Positions 35,701 through 48,200 of a DNA stretch of 64,000 bases are shown piece after piece. Position numbers and translations under genes: made by a program. The notes beneath the pieces were generated by a model, which worked only from the letters and a program-made list of their open reading frames with translations, was not told the DNA's origin and did no database searches. Numbering within the stretch: the first letter of the stretch is position 1; the number at the start of each line of letters is the position of its first letter. The stretch is from Klebsormidium nitens (taxonomy: Eukaryota; Streptophyta; Klebsormidiophyceae; Klebsormidiales; Klebsormidiaceae): positions 1 to 64,000 of the forward strand of contig DF237350.1 of assembly GCA_000708835.1 (NCBI GenBank), given 5' to 3'.

Positions 35701-38700
35701 AGAGTTCCCGGCCTGCTGACTGAGATGAGCCCGAGGCTGGTGTAGATCTTTGAAGATGCTCAGTGGCATCATTGCTGCCGTCTGAAGTCGGCAATCGATT
35801 TTTAGGAATGACGTAAAGCTGGTCGGGAAGATGTTCCCGCTCTTAAAAGAAAGGGTAACTCGCAAAGCCTTGCCTGTTATTGATATCACGTTCTTGTGCA
35901 GTAAATCGGGTTCCACGCTCGAGAGGACTGCTGCCCATCAGCAGCTGAAATGCTCCTGCCATGCGTTTTAACAAGTCTTCACGTTTTTGTGTAAGTGCTG
36001 GCCCTGACGTCAAGACGTCGCAACGTGGGGGTGACTTTCCAAGGTTATCGTCACTTGGGGGAAAGTCGACTCTCCCCTTGGCCCGTGAAAAGCTCCAGAA
36101 ACCAAACAATGTGACCGTGCAACTTAGGCTGATTCACTATTTCGTGTCTCAAGTTGGAATACATCCGTTCCGTTCTGACCACTTAGCGCCCGCACGCTTG
36201 CCGCGGCCAAGGGCGCGTTCATGCGCGCGCGGCCTCTAGCTGAGCATTATTTCTCCGCCGACGATCTTAGTGAGTCGATCGAGAGGGATCCCCGCAGTCT
36301 TGCCAGGTGCCGCGGGATAGCCGCCAGCCGCGCCATCACTAATACAGCGCGTGCGTTGTGAGAGGCGCCGCGCGCGGTCTGAGTCGCAATTGAAAAAGAA
36401 TTGCACCAAAAGCTCAAATTTGTAACTAGATCTAGAGTATAGATGTTCGGCTGTGACGAGGCGCCGTTTGCGTGTCTCATGAGAAGCTCGCAAGAACAAG
36501 TGGGGTGGATGCGAGACCACGGAATGATGCCGACCGGCCTGAAAAGCCTCTGGAAAGCCCCTCGATCCCTAAAGCCGTTTTGGAACCAAACAGCTTCATG
36601 TTTGAGCCCGACCTGACCATTTGGCAACAAGCGACAATTCGTTGGATAAAGTTGCTGTTTTGATGGAATTAATCTGCGTTTCAAATTGCAAATGGCCTGC
36701 GAGAAATCTCAGGTTTCCTCGCAGCCTCGTAAGGCTACTGCCGCTCAAACATGCCTAAAAGGAACCTGCCCGGATATCGACTCATGTGCAACAGTCTTGA
36801 CAATAGAAAGGGATTTTCGGGGTGATTAACGAAGTTCAAGACATCTTCCGGTGGTTCCCTGTGACGAGCAACTGCCCTATAATGCGCTTCTTTACGCGCA
36901 GATTGCTCATAGCTAGTGCGTCATGTCACCGGAGCCAGCCAAACTCTTAGGCGGCCGGCGTCACACAATTTTAGGAACCTCTCACTCAATGTCGATCGTG
37001 GACATTTGAAACGTTCCATTATGTGTGACACAAGTTACAACACTTGAACAAATTGATCTGGGGTCAACTCGACGTCAACTCGTAACGCGGGCAAGAAGAC
37101 TTTCCATGCCGATGCCGACCCATCAGGCACGCCGTTCAGAAGTCAAGAATCTGATGAGTCGCTCTCATCTTTCAGTCCTGCTTCTTACTTTTTTGTGATC
37201 ACGAAGCAAAGCTATGTTACGCATGAGATAATTTCTGCTCCGTCAAGCGCCCAAAATCGACCCTTCAAAGAACGTTCATTTTGGCAGTCGTTCATCAGAC
37301 CTTAGAACGGCTGAAATTCTTCAAGCTCGTGCGTCGTTGTCGTCTGTTGCAGCGGGATCAAATCGGTACACCGTTGATGCTCTCCCGATTTGTCGGCATC
37401 CATCAGAGTTCGGCTGAATCCGAACCCCATGACCGTGCAAGAGGCCAGATTCGATTTATTAGGGGGAACGTATCCCGTATTCGGAGGCTTCTTTCGCACC
37501 TCAGAGGTCGCGAACTGCTCTCGATGGAGCAGATTTTGAGGGTACCGGAATCCTGCCCGCGGCCGCGCGCGCAGCGCGTCTGGCGCCTTTATAGCGAGGC
37601 CCACAGCCACTTAGCTGTTCTTTGGCACATAAAATCGAGCGTCTACGTCGAATCACTTCGTACGCTTTGGGTGTGCTGCTGCAAGCACCGCAGGGTGGCC
37701 GGTTTAAACGATCAGTGCGCAACCGCAATGCAGATCTTGGTCTTGAAGCTTGTGAAGCTTTTCTTGGTGGAGGCAGCTGCGCGCACGCGCGTGCGTGACA
37801 GTGCCCGCCGACCACGCAAGTCAGCCGCCTCGGCCGGTCGCCTTGCGGACTTCAAGGGGGAGCTCGATCTGGGCGAGCTCCCGGGCCATCAGATTTTTCC
37901 ACACGCGATCGAGCCGCGGCCGGCCCGCGTTCTGCGCGCGAACCCCAGGAGTGACTCGATCAACGCGCGCGCCTTTAAAGCAGGCGCGGGCGGCCTGGTC
38001 CACGCGGCCGGGGGTGTTGCAGACAGCGCCTTCAGATTTGTGCCCCATTTGGGACGGCTCGGTAACAGTCGCGCGACAGTTCGACATGGATTGACCCAGT
38101 CTGCTGTGCAAGAAGGGGAAATGCGTATCCGCCCATTTCTGAAGGCGCCTTTTCCGGGCCCGTGACAGCTCAGCAACGTGCTTCGACATGCGCGCAGGAG
38201 ATACGAGTCTCATATCTGATCATTTTCCTCTAGAACAATACGAGCTTTCTCATGCTTATGAAGTCCTCTCGAGATCTCCACCTCTTCTCGTCCTTTTGAA
38301 ATGTGTTCATCGCGGTCGGTAGCGGCTGCAAGTCAGGTGCACCATTCTGACCATTTGCTAGGCGACTCATGCTGGTGCTAACACGAAGATCAAAAGTGCA
38401 CGATTGCCGTGGCAAAGACGAGGATCCGAGCCTGCTGTATCAATTGCGAGCCACTTGATGAATGCTCCACCGATGCCCTATAGATCGATTTTCCCGATGG
38501 TGGATTTCCCAAGTCTATAACGAAGCTTTTCCACCTGCCAGCTCAGCCAGCAAAGTAATCTCTCTTTCCTCCCGGCCCGGTACAATCCTCCTATCAAAAT
38601 CGACGGTACGCAAGGGATCAGGAGGTTGTGTCTTAAACTTAGATGATGCTTGTGACCTGTTCTGTGAGAGGCATGCACCTGCCATGCGGGCCTTCCGTGC

Positions 38701-40065
38701 ACAGTTATCCTCGCCCTGCCAGTGGTTGTACATATTCCTCAAATCAGGGGCTCCGATGGCAAGCCTGGTATTAGGACATGCCAGAGATCATGCCGGTAAA
38801 CGTACTCAAAGTTGGGTCCAAGGATTCTATGTAGCTTTTTTTCTGGCGCCCGCAGCTCTCATGCCTTTGTATAGTTCTTAAAAATTGTTGAGGACAGGCT
38901 ACTATCGCTCGTACAGATCATCTTCCTTTTCAAAGGACTCAGGTTTTTTGTTTCAAAGTAGCCCGACACGACAGGTTTTTCTGTACGTAGGACCCGAGAT
39001 TTCAGGTCCAAAAGTAGGGCGATGGCAGCGAATACTACTTACCAATGGGCTCCCCATTCCCTTTGCGTGCTCAATGGACCTCCTCATTGACAGGACGCCA
39101 GTACTGGGATAGTGACCTGCAATATACTTTTCCGAAAGAACCACGTTAAGATTCGGCTGTGCTTATAGAAGGCCATGGGTCAACAGCAGTGCGCGTGGGC
39201 TGACCTTTCGCAGCTCAGTCACCAGACATCCGCTTCTGTGACGCCTTGAGTTTCAGGCTAGTAAACAAGTACACTCAATTGCTGTAAGTGGTCAACTAGA
39301 CGACTCGCCTTTCAGTCGGCTAATTCCAAGAGGGAAAGGACTAGATCTCTGGCTGACTTCGTTGAATACATGCAGATTGTGCGTGCAACAACTACTGCAT
39401 GCTTTTCGAGACTACTGGTGCGTAAAGGGGACATAAGCAGAGTCCACACTCTTAAAGGCGAACCTAATGGTTGAGTAACGCCCTAGAAAGGTTTAAGCCC
39501 ACCAGAAAGCTGGTTTATTCCGTTTACACTAGAGCTTGTGGGCGGCCTGACCTTCCATACCCAGGATTGTTTACGACGTTTGCCAATCTCACCCAAGGCA
39601 TTTGCGGGTCTGCCGTACTCGTGGGCAGTTACGGGGCAGTCACTCGAACCGCCACCTAGTGCGTGTCGATCTTCCATTGGTTCAAGGATTTTTGTCATGC
39701 TTGCCATCAATCTCTGTTGAGTGGTGCTTGATTCCTCTATAAGTTACAAGCTGTTCCAAATCTGTCGTACCATCGGTCCATCTTTAGCACTGAGATCAAC
39801 TGATGGCCTGCGGGCCTTTCCTCGACTTTTCCAAAACTCTGGCCCTGACCGATACTCCCTCGCTCCTAGTTACCTGTGCCCAGCGAAGCTCGTGTTGAAT
39901 TTCGTCACAGATCATGCGTTGATTGAGTGGACACATAAAGGGAACATAAAAGGTTTTGTACTGCTGTTTCCGAAGCACGATGCCACCTCGCAATCTGCGC
40001 GCGAGCATCTGCAGTACCTCACAGTCTGCACGCGCGCGCGCGCTCATGGGCCAGCGCGCCCGCAC

Positions 40066-40290
40066 TCATGGACCGGCATGCATCCCTCTACTCGACCTTG
40101 AACGACAAGACGAAGCCCCGTCACTCGCCGACGCAGGAGCCTCCTCTATGGACTGAGCAGAACCAGAGGCATTTTGATCCTCTTTCGGGCCTGGGCGACA
40201 CAACTGCGCTTTGAACTCGGGCCACGTCGCCAGGGAAAGGTAGAGGAAGGCCCAGAAAGAGAGGAGAATCGCCCACAGAATGTACCACAC
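40066..40290 (-). CDS. possible last exon of a small membrane protein (partial or fragment)
   Basis: On the minus strand a good acceptor (TTTCCTCCCAG, ending at 40291) opens an exon of 74 codons. It begins VWYILWAILLSFWAFLYLSL, a strongly hydrophobic segment ending in aromatic residues, followed by ATWPEFKAQLCRPGPKED and a Ser/Ala/Arg-rich tail to a stop at 40066. GC content is high like the real exons of this window, and unlike the surrounding desert. I cannot find the preceding exon upstream (40300-41300), and I do not recognise the family. It may be the end of a real gene with a distant first exon, or a gene fragment carried into the repeat field. Confidence 0.35.
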   Translation of the reverse strand: MWYILWAILLSFWAFLYLSLATWPEFKAQLCRPGPKEDQNASGSAQSIEEAPASASDGASSCRSRSSRGMHAGP

Positions 40291-43200
40291 CTGGGAGGAA
40301 ACACGGCACGGGGCTCAGCGTACACAAGCTACTGTTAAACATCTGCTTCGACTCTCCAGAATAACAAGAGCCCCCAAAGCGTTGAAGAGCAAAAACGCTG
40401 AGCAGTACAGAAGGGAATTCTTGCAGCCGTATATTCCAATGCGAAAGTGGGTTTGCCAGTATTTGCTTCTCTTTCCTTCTCACTAACAGTGTGAGAACGT
40501 CTGAACGTATCAGCCTCTGCGTAGCGAACTTTTTGAGTTCGCAAGCTGGCGGCAATGATCATTACTCACTAGCTGGTGGGCTCTTCATTCGTGAGCTCAG
40601 GTCTTTTTATGTCATCAAGAAGACGCCGCCAACTCTTTAGAAAGCTTTACTTTCACGTCGTTCATTATAAAGTCGGCCGTTTTGCTGATCGACGGCCATG
40701 ACAAAGCACCGACGCATGGGCTGACCGTTCCGCTCAGTAGCTCGTCGTTCCTTGGATGCCAAAGATAAGCTACTAAAATAGTTTGCAGTACTCCTTATGA
40801 TCTAGCACGTGTACGTTTTACAAAACTTTCTAACAAAGGCTGCGAGAAGGCTTGACGTTTCAGTTTTTCCAAGAACAAGCTGTGGGCATTATGTTATCGT
40901 TCGAAGGTTGCTTCCGAGCGATACGGGTGGCTGATTGGGCATCAGCTTTCTCCTATTTTACCACACAATTATCTCCATTAGTCATACTTCTCCTATGATA
41001 TTTAGCTAAAGGCAACAACCAACGTTTTGCTTCAAGGCTCCCCAAGACGAATTTTTGAAGTCCACTGTATGATATTAAGAAGGTCGCCTGATTCTTGGGT
41101 CCCAACTTGGAAGTCGAGCATTGACGGGTCCCTACTTTTCGTCTCAAATACTTGCGACGATTGGGCATCTGTGTAGTCTTAATCCAAAAGAGCATCAAGG
41201 ATTCGCGTGTGCATTCTACGAGTCGGTTCGACAAACCCACTTTCACCCCCCTTTCACCCGGTTTGGGCGCCATCAGATGTTTTTCTTGCGTGGAGAGTCT
41301 TTGAATTTGACAAGTCGATCCGCTTTGCCTGGGTTCAACCTAGCAGGACAGATGTGGGCTGCTCACCTGCAAACTGGGAGTTGAGGTATACATCATCCTT
41401 GATATCCCGTTGAATTTATCTTAGCGCCCCATAAATTGTGACTGCGGCCATGCGTATGACCTCACTCTCGGATCCGCACGTCAACGGGTGTGCTGATCGA
41501 GCGCACCCCGATCACCACCCGGGCGGCCGGCGGTGCCGGCTACGTGTGACGGCTGCGCTTATCGATCAGACGTCGGCGGGACATTTCCGGGGGGGAAATT
41601 TTACCCAGGAACAAGCAACCGGGCTAGCAACGACCGGGTGTTTCTGAAGGGACCGTGTCCGACAATGGCGGCCTTCAGATGGCGGGCGCCGAAAGAGGGG
41701 CGAAAGTCGGAAACCTTTTGCTGTTAAGCTTCGATTACGAGCAGCGTGCACGAAAAGACCCATGGCTGTGAAGAGACGCGGACTTTTGCGGTGCTCATCT
41801 CAAATTCTGCAACAGAATCTTCACAGCGCCTTCTCGGAATGCCGGCATGAACCCGTCTCAAGATCGCATTTGAGCCTGATGTCTGACGTGCCGTGTATGC
41901 AAAAGGGCGGTCGCCCATCTAAGCGTGTCGGCTGGGTGCGGAGGGTACTGCTTTTCCACACCTTAGTAACTATATGGCTGGCAGTCTGTATTTTCGCACC
42001 CTGGTAAGTGTACGGCTTTTGCCAAGAGTCCAGATTGTGCATCTGGACAACTCATGTCCTAGCACTGATAGGTTGCAAACTTCAATGCTCAAGATGGAAA
42101 GCTCTGGAAATACAGTGGCTGTTTGTGACGATCACTTTGTTCGTGCGAGCATTTAAGGACGCGCATACAAGTTCTTCCATGCTACTGATGCTAGCAAACC
42201 TCAACTCAGAGGTACTTTCCGAGTACATCGATGAACGACGGTAGGGTAATCAACTGTTCCGGCATATACCGCAACGGCTGAATGCTTGCCACGGCCCTTT
42301 TAATCGACTAGCTCTCTTAGACCTGTGACGGCAAGTCTCATTCCCGAAAGAAGCACTGGGTTGCCGGCGCCCATCACCGACGTCTTCCCCTGCATTGTGA
42401 TGTGACTGTCACGTGCATATGCGGAAGTAACAAGAAGCGCGCGACCAAAAATGGGAGTTTTAAACCTCGCAACTTCTGACGGGCGCCCCTGAACTTACAA
42501 GCTCGAGTTGACGAACGTGAATCCATCTTCAATAGCTTGCTTCTTTTGTTGCAATGCTTTCCCTAATGCCTGGATGCCGGTCGGGTGATGATCGAAAGCG
42601 TTCTCAGATCGAAGGGACTACAGGTATCCAGCTGCAGCTGCAAGTCAATTGATTGGTTGCACCAGTTTTGAGAGTGATCCAAAGAAATTCAAAGCTTTTT
42701 TGCGGAGCTGAAGTGCTGAATTGTGCGCTTGTCCGCATGACTCTGGGTTGGGCTTTTGCACCAAGCGCATCGGCACGAGATTGCACGACTGAAAACAAGG
42801 ACGAGACGAGTCGCGTGACACACTTTAACTGATGACCTCATATCAAGGATACCCCAATGATAGTAGCTCGCGGGCGGTGCCCACTCTTCTCCACCCCATC
42901 CCATCATTCCGGGTCTCACCGAGTCTTCAAAGTGCCTAAACGGGGAATATAAGTTGCCACGTCGAAAGTAAGCAGACGTCTTTTGATCTTCTCACACAGG
43001 AGCTCTGAGAGGGCGTTATTTATTATCCGGTTTGATAGTCCGAGTCGCGGCCAGTAGGAAGCTAGAATGGAAGCCCTGTGCAATCGACCTTTGAAGGCTT
43101 TGAACGGTCTCGGCTCAGATGCTGTACGGCTGTGACGATCGAGGATGCTGATGCTTCATGCAGTCAGCACTTCTTGAGCACTCGAAAGCCGTTCAGTAGG

Positions 43201-45050
43201 AAGCATTATGGAACCTCGGGCCTCCGTCAAAATGAGGAAACCGGCCAGAGAGTTCAAGTGTGCAAGTTCCATCTCCTGAGAGCCACAGGGCTTCTTATGG
43301 CTAGCAAGATACAGATTACTCAGAGGTTCTGGGGGCAACAAGCCACGTCGGCACGTCTGTGAAATCGCACCTCGTCTGAATGTCGCTTTCTGACTTGCCG
43401 CCGCATATCATCCCTGGTGCGTTGTGGATTCGTTCGTCGGTTGTGGGCATGTGGCTCTAAGCTCGGCCCTTCGCGGTCAAGAGCTGCTCAGCTGCGCTGC
43501 CCCCACGCATGGTCACCTACCATTATGGATTGGGAGAGCGCCCTCTGCGTATTTGCGAACCAAACACGGCTGTTTCATTGCGCAGCATGAGCTTCTTCAT
43601 GCATTCAAATCCCGAGAGCAACGTGGCCAGTGTATATGGCGTTAAAAACTTATGGCACGAGCTTCAAAAAGTCTGGATGAATCAAGCGCCTGCTGTTTCA
43701 CTCTCAAAAGGACGGAACGGAATCCGCGGACGCATTTTCCGATATCAAAGCCGAATGAACAGAATCAGGAGACTCGGGCTTTCTGATCTGTATCGAAATC
43801 GTACGCGGTTGGAGCGCCTCTTGCTGCAAAGCCTATTTGCATAGTCTGGTGTGACCATCTTTGGGATACTTTCTATAAAGCGCTCAGCGGATGGCTGTGA
43901 TGAAAGGGCTGGCCCTGCATACCTTCTGCAATGTCCCTTTGACTCTTCGAGCGAGTCAATGCCAGTCCTTAATGTGGCATCGCATGCCTGCTCTGCAAAG
44001 CAATTCCACTACAATTCTGTTCCATAAAGACATGGTCTGCATGCCGCAGTGCACCTAGGCCTTGCATGAAGTTGACTCAGGCATCTTGTCGTCACTAAAT
44101 CCTTTCTGGACCCATAAAAATAGATCCCGCTCTGCCCCTCTTCCGTTTGATCATGGCAATGAAGATACGCAAGGTTGTGAGTTCGAGATGGAGCCCACTT
44201 CTGGATTAAATCTTCCGAGCCAATCCGTATGCGCGGAATCTGAGTCCACGTGTACACCTGAGTTAGCTCATTCTTTATACCGGTTTGAGACCTGGTGAAA
44301 AGACGCCTTTATGGCTCGCGTGAGTTTCCAACCAAAAGAAATCGAAACGGATCGATTTGATGACGTGCTTCCCGAGGTTGACCGCTGAAACCTGCGGATA
44401 CTGAAAGCACAAGGGCAACCAGAGTTCTAAACCTCGCGAAGGCCTGCAAAGGCCCGGACGCGGAGCGACTGAACCTTCGAGAATGCTCTCTTGCCAAAGT
44501 TTGATGATGGAAAGTACGGTGCACTTCTTCGTGAATTGAGCACTTTCGTGACGCGATTCTCATCTTCATAATGACCCTGCCTATATAGTGCATCTGGTGG
44601 GATACTGAAGTATGAGTAATATGAGTAATATGAGAAATCAATTTATGTGCTGGGGCATCAGAGTTCTGTTGGCAATTACCGTTGCGGCTGTATGCTCCGA
44701 CGTTGCTCGAGACGTGTACGTGGATTTTTTCTGACTAGAATAAACCACAAATCTTCTGTGAACCTGCCAAGCGGCGCCTCGAGATATACAAACGGTCCCG
44801 AGATTCGGGCAGGCCCGGATGCCCCGAGACAGTAAACAAGAAGCATTGCATGACTGGGCATATGGGCACACATATTAATGCTTTCCGGTGTTCGAAACGC
44901 AGAGGCTGCTTTGCAGGCAATCTATTATAGATGGCCGTTAATTTCAAGGCCCTTATGTGTAACTTAGTCCGCTATTAGCAATCTATATTGGAGCAACTTT
45001 GACTGCGCCACATAAGCGATACTTACTGCAACTCGTCTGCATCATAGAGT
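40291..45050. other. non-coding interval before the desiccation-related gene
   Basis: No gene is supported. A G-like fragment (CGACGGCCATGACAAAGC) lies near 40690 and a C copy near 43885. A GC-rich island at 41440-41700 contains GGCGGCCGGCGGTGCCGGCT and a run of G, with no usable open frame. The triplet ATGAGTAAT is tandemly repeated near 44612. Confidence 0.5.
43885..43960 (+). repeat. repeat block C, short copy 7
   Basis: GGATGGCTGTGATGAAAGGG followed by CTGCATACCTTCTGCA aligns with the core of the other C copies; flanking similarity is lost. Confidence 0.45.
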
Positions 45051-45251
45051 CACTCGACTCTTGCAGGCGCCTCAGACTATCAGCAGACCCAACAGCCGCT
45101 GGGGCAGGCCAGCAGAAATTGGGCCTACAAATACTGCTTCCAGGCGCCCACACACTTCATTCCCATCAGCCGCCTCTCACTCTCATCTTTTGGTCCCCCA
45201 CAAGGCCCTCTCTCTCGGCTCCTCTGTTTGCGTGAAGAAGCGGCGGAAGCG

Positions 45252-48200
45252 ATGGCGGTGAGTGCTTCTCTAAATTCAATCCTAAAAATAATCTTCGTCT
45301 GGGCACCCTGTTTCTGTTTGTTGTCATAGAAGTGGACCAAGACCGCGTTGGTCGCTCGACGTCAGAGAATTCTTGGCTGCTATAAAAGGTTCACGGAGCA
45401 TGTGGCAAGCGATCTTTCTCAACGCTGCCGGGATTCTTTTGAAGAGTCTGCACCTTTTCTATGGTCAATGAGCATCTGAATGGATGTCCTGGAGATAAGG
45501 TTTCCTTCCCTCTTTAGTCTTTGCTAGTCAGCCCACTAGCAGGGCCGTATTTATCTCAAAGGAATGGAGCAGAATTTGGGCGCTATTGCTTCGCACAAGG
45601 TACAACTGGTTTCAGGTGCTTTGCGTCTGCATTCTGCATTGACTTCCTGGCTTGCATACACACTTTGAATCGAATTCTCAATGTAATGCGAGATTACGGA
45701 ACTGAGGGTCGTTCTGTTTCCACGCGCGCGCAGCTCGCGTACATGCTTGCTGCGGCGCTCGTGCTCGCGGCCGCGGGGCCGGCCGCGGCGCAGCCGACGA
45801 ACGCGCTGCCCGGAAAGCCGCCGGTCGTGTTCAATGGGACGGTGCTTCCCGACAGGACCTTCGTCGAGAGCACCTTCCTTCAAGTGGCCAGTGAGTGCCC
45901 CCGGTCTCGTTTCCTTGTTGACAACACTTCAGATGTAGCGGGATATGTTTTAAGCTTTCAAACTCGTTAGAGTGAAGAGTTTTAGAGGTCCATGAGCGAA
46001 TTCGCAGATCGGAGGGCTTTTGTTGAAGAAAACTTTGCAGAACGAACAAGTGCGGAGCGTCACTGAACGAGAAGTAAGAAAGCGTCCGAACCTTTCGACG
46101 TCTTTCGCACGACAAAGTTTGCGAACGTTTGTGCAGACACTCCCATACCTGTCAGGCTTGCCCAAAAGGAACGAGGCTCTTTTAAAGACGGCCGCCAGAA
46201 AGCTGGAGTGCCTTTTGAATTCTTCGATCGCTTCTCGCTCACCATTCCCTCCGTTCCCTCACCGTTCCGCTTGTTCCGTTCCGCGCAGCCGGCTCCGCAG
46301 CCCGCCAGAGCTACAACGACTTCGACCTGTACAACTTCCTGACCAACACGGAGTGCCTGGAAGCCAGCTTCGATTCGTGGGCGGCCTTTGGAGTGCCGCT
46401 CGACCCTGTTCTGGTCGCCGGAGGCCCCCCCCCGATCGGCGCCAACCGGGCGAACATCTCCCCCGAGCTGCTGCCGTTCGCACAGGAGACCGCCCGCGAC
46501 GAGGCGGGCCACGTCAGGTGAGCGCGCGCGCGCGCTTCGAGCCGGGGGCGGCCGCGCGTTCGCGAAGTTTCAGTGGGCCGAACTGATCTTTCATGCTGGT
46601 GAAAGTCGTGCTGGTGATAGTCAGGAAAATGGGAGCGCAGCTGGTTAGGCATCGGCAATGGGTCCGGAGCCAATCCCTCAAAACGCGCGGCTTCCGTCTT
46701 GTCAGCTACTAACCCGTTTCTAAACCCTGTCGCTTAACCAGGCTGATCCGCGAGGCGATCGCGGATCTGGCCTCCCCGTGCCCCCTGCTCAACTTCACGG
46801 CGTTCGCGGACTACTTCGGGAACGCGGTCACGCGCAAGTTCGGCAAGAAGTACGCGGGGCCCCCCTTCTTCGACCCCTACTTCGATGACGTCACCATCTT
46901 CCTGGCCATCTGGTCGCTCGAGGAGATCGGCGCCACCGGGGATAAGGTGGGCGGTTAATTCTCCAAATTTAGAGTACTGCAATCATTGGTCAGTGAGTGC
47001 AAACAGACTAAGGTTGCGCGTCGACCGAAATCCTACTTGGCCTCCAGTGTTGCCTGTGTAGTACCGCCATACGAGGTACGGTACTTTTTCCTGCCGAAGT
47101 GCTGATCTGGTACGTACAGTTCTGACCACGTGGATTCATTGGACCTTCCGATTGGCTCAAAGCTCGGAAAGAATCTGGCAAGCCTCTTGCAGCTTTTCGG
47201 TCGATGCGGACCCTAAAAGCTTTTCACTCTAAAAACTTGTGCAATCGTCTGGATGATAGGAATCACGGTCCCAATGCCACACCTGCTCACATGGTTACTC
47301 CCGATCCTGGCCGACCCGGAAGATTACTTAACCCTTTTCAACAACCCACTCGTTTCCACCGATCCGCAGGGCATCACGGTCCTTATGGAGAACGCGACCA
47401 TGCGCGACGGCGCCGCGGGTCTGGCGGTGTCGGCGGGCTACCAGGCGGCCGCGCAGCGGTGGATTCTGTGGGAGCGGCGCAACAGGCTGGTGGAGCCGTT
47501 CAAGCTGACCGTTGCCCAAGTCGCGGAGGCCATCTCTGAGTATCGCGACAGCCTGGACGGCCCGCAGGTGAGCTTTCCGGACCAATCTCAGTTTCTTCTA
47601 CAATCAATGCTCCGTAGCCCTAAGTTTCCACTTTGAAGATCAGTTCTACGTCGAAGATTCAGAGACGTCGAGATGGGAGAGCATCTTCTTCTCACATACT
47701 CTCCTTCCTTCTGCGTCCCTTCCTTCTTTCTTCCGCCCTTCATTGTGCTTCGCATTGAACTGTTCAATCTTATCTTGGAACTCGCGCCTTGCCTTCCAAT
47801 CTGCTTGAGGTTCTTCTTCGTCGCCCAGAAATCCGTTTTTGGGCTGAATAGAATCATTTCATTGGCCCATGCAGGATGACGACCAGCCACTGTTCTACAG
47901 GGGTGGCATCAACATCGTTCCCACTGACGCGAACGGCGTTACTTACTCGCGCACGCCTCAGCAGGTATTATATGTAACAGTTCTTTCCAAACCCTACCAC
48001 TGTTTCCAGCATTCAAAAGAATCTGAATCAAAAGAACGAAAAAACGAGCCGCTTGGTTGTGTATCTAGATCTGGGTCCAAAACTTTTTCGTGAAGGCGTA
48101 GTGTCGTATTTGACGGGATCGCCGGATCGGATCGCGACACTCGGGCGCATCTTGCTTTTGAATGATCCTCTTTTAGGGTGTCTCGTTTACGAAGCATCTT

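Larger units (their letters stand above)
28341..40065. other. gene-poor stretch with scattered repeat fragments
   Basis: No splice-consistent gene is visible on either strand. Recognisable contents are C-block copies (29540, 29965), B copy 4 (31060), short D/G fragments (30140-30230, 34310-34410, 34715-34790), two perfect hairpins (30573, 32738) and GC-rich islands (32830-33090, 36180-36390, 37540-38165). The GC-rich islands produce long open frames on both strands without other coding evidence. A 96-codon forward frame at 33598-33888 is preceded by TATGCAG and has a plausible composition, but I find no partner exon. Confidence 0.5.

Noticed and set aside
37281-38165. 294-codon forward open frame
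   Set aside because: It begins at a non-ATG codon, lies in a GC-rich island where the opposite strand is also open for 130 codons, and has no motif or splice context; GC richness alone explains it.
45380-45388. CTATAAAAG as a TATA box of the desiccation-related gene
   Set aside because: It lies inside the proposed first intron, downstream of the GC-rich leader and ATG at 45252; it would only matter if transcription began near 45420.
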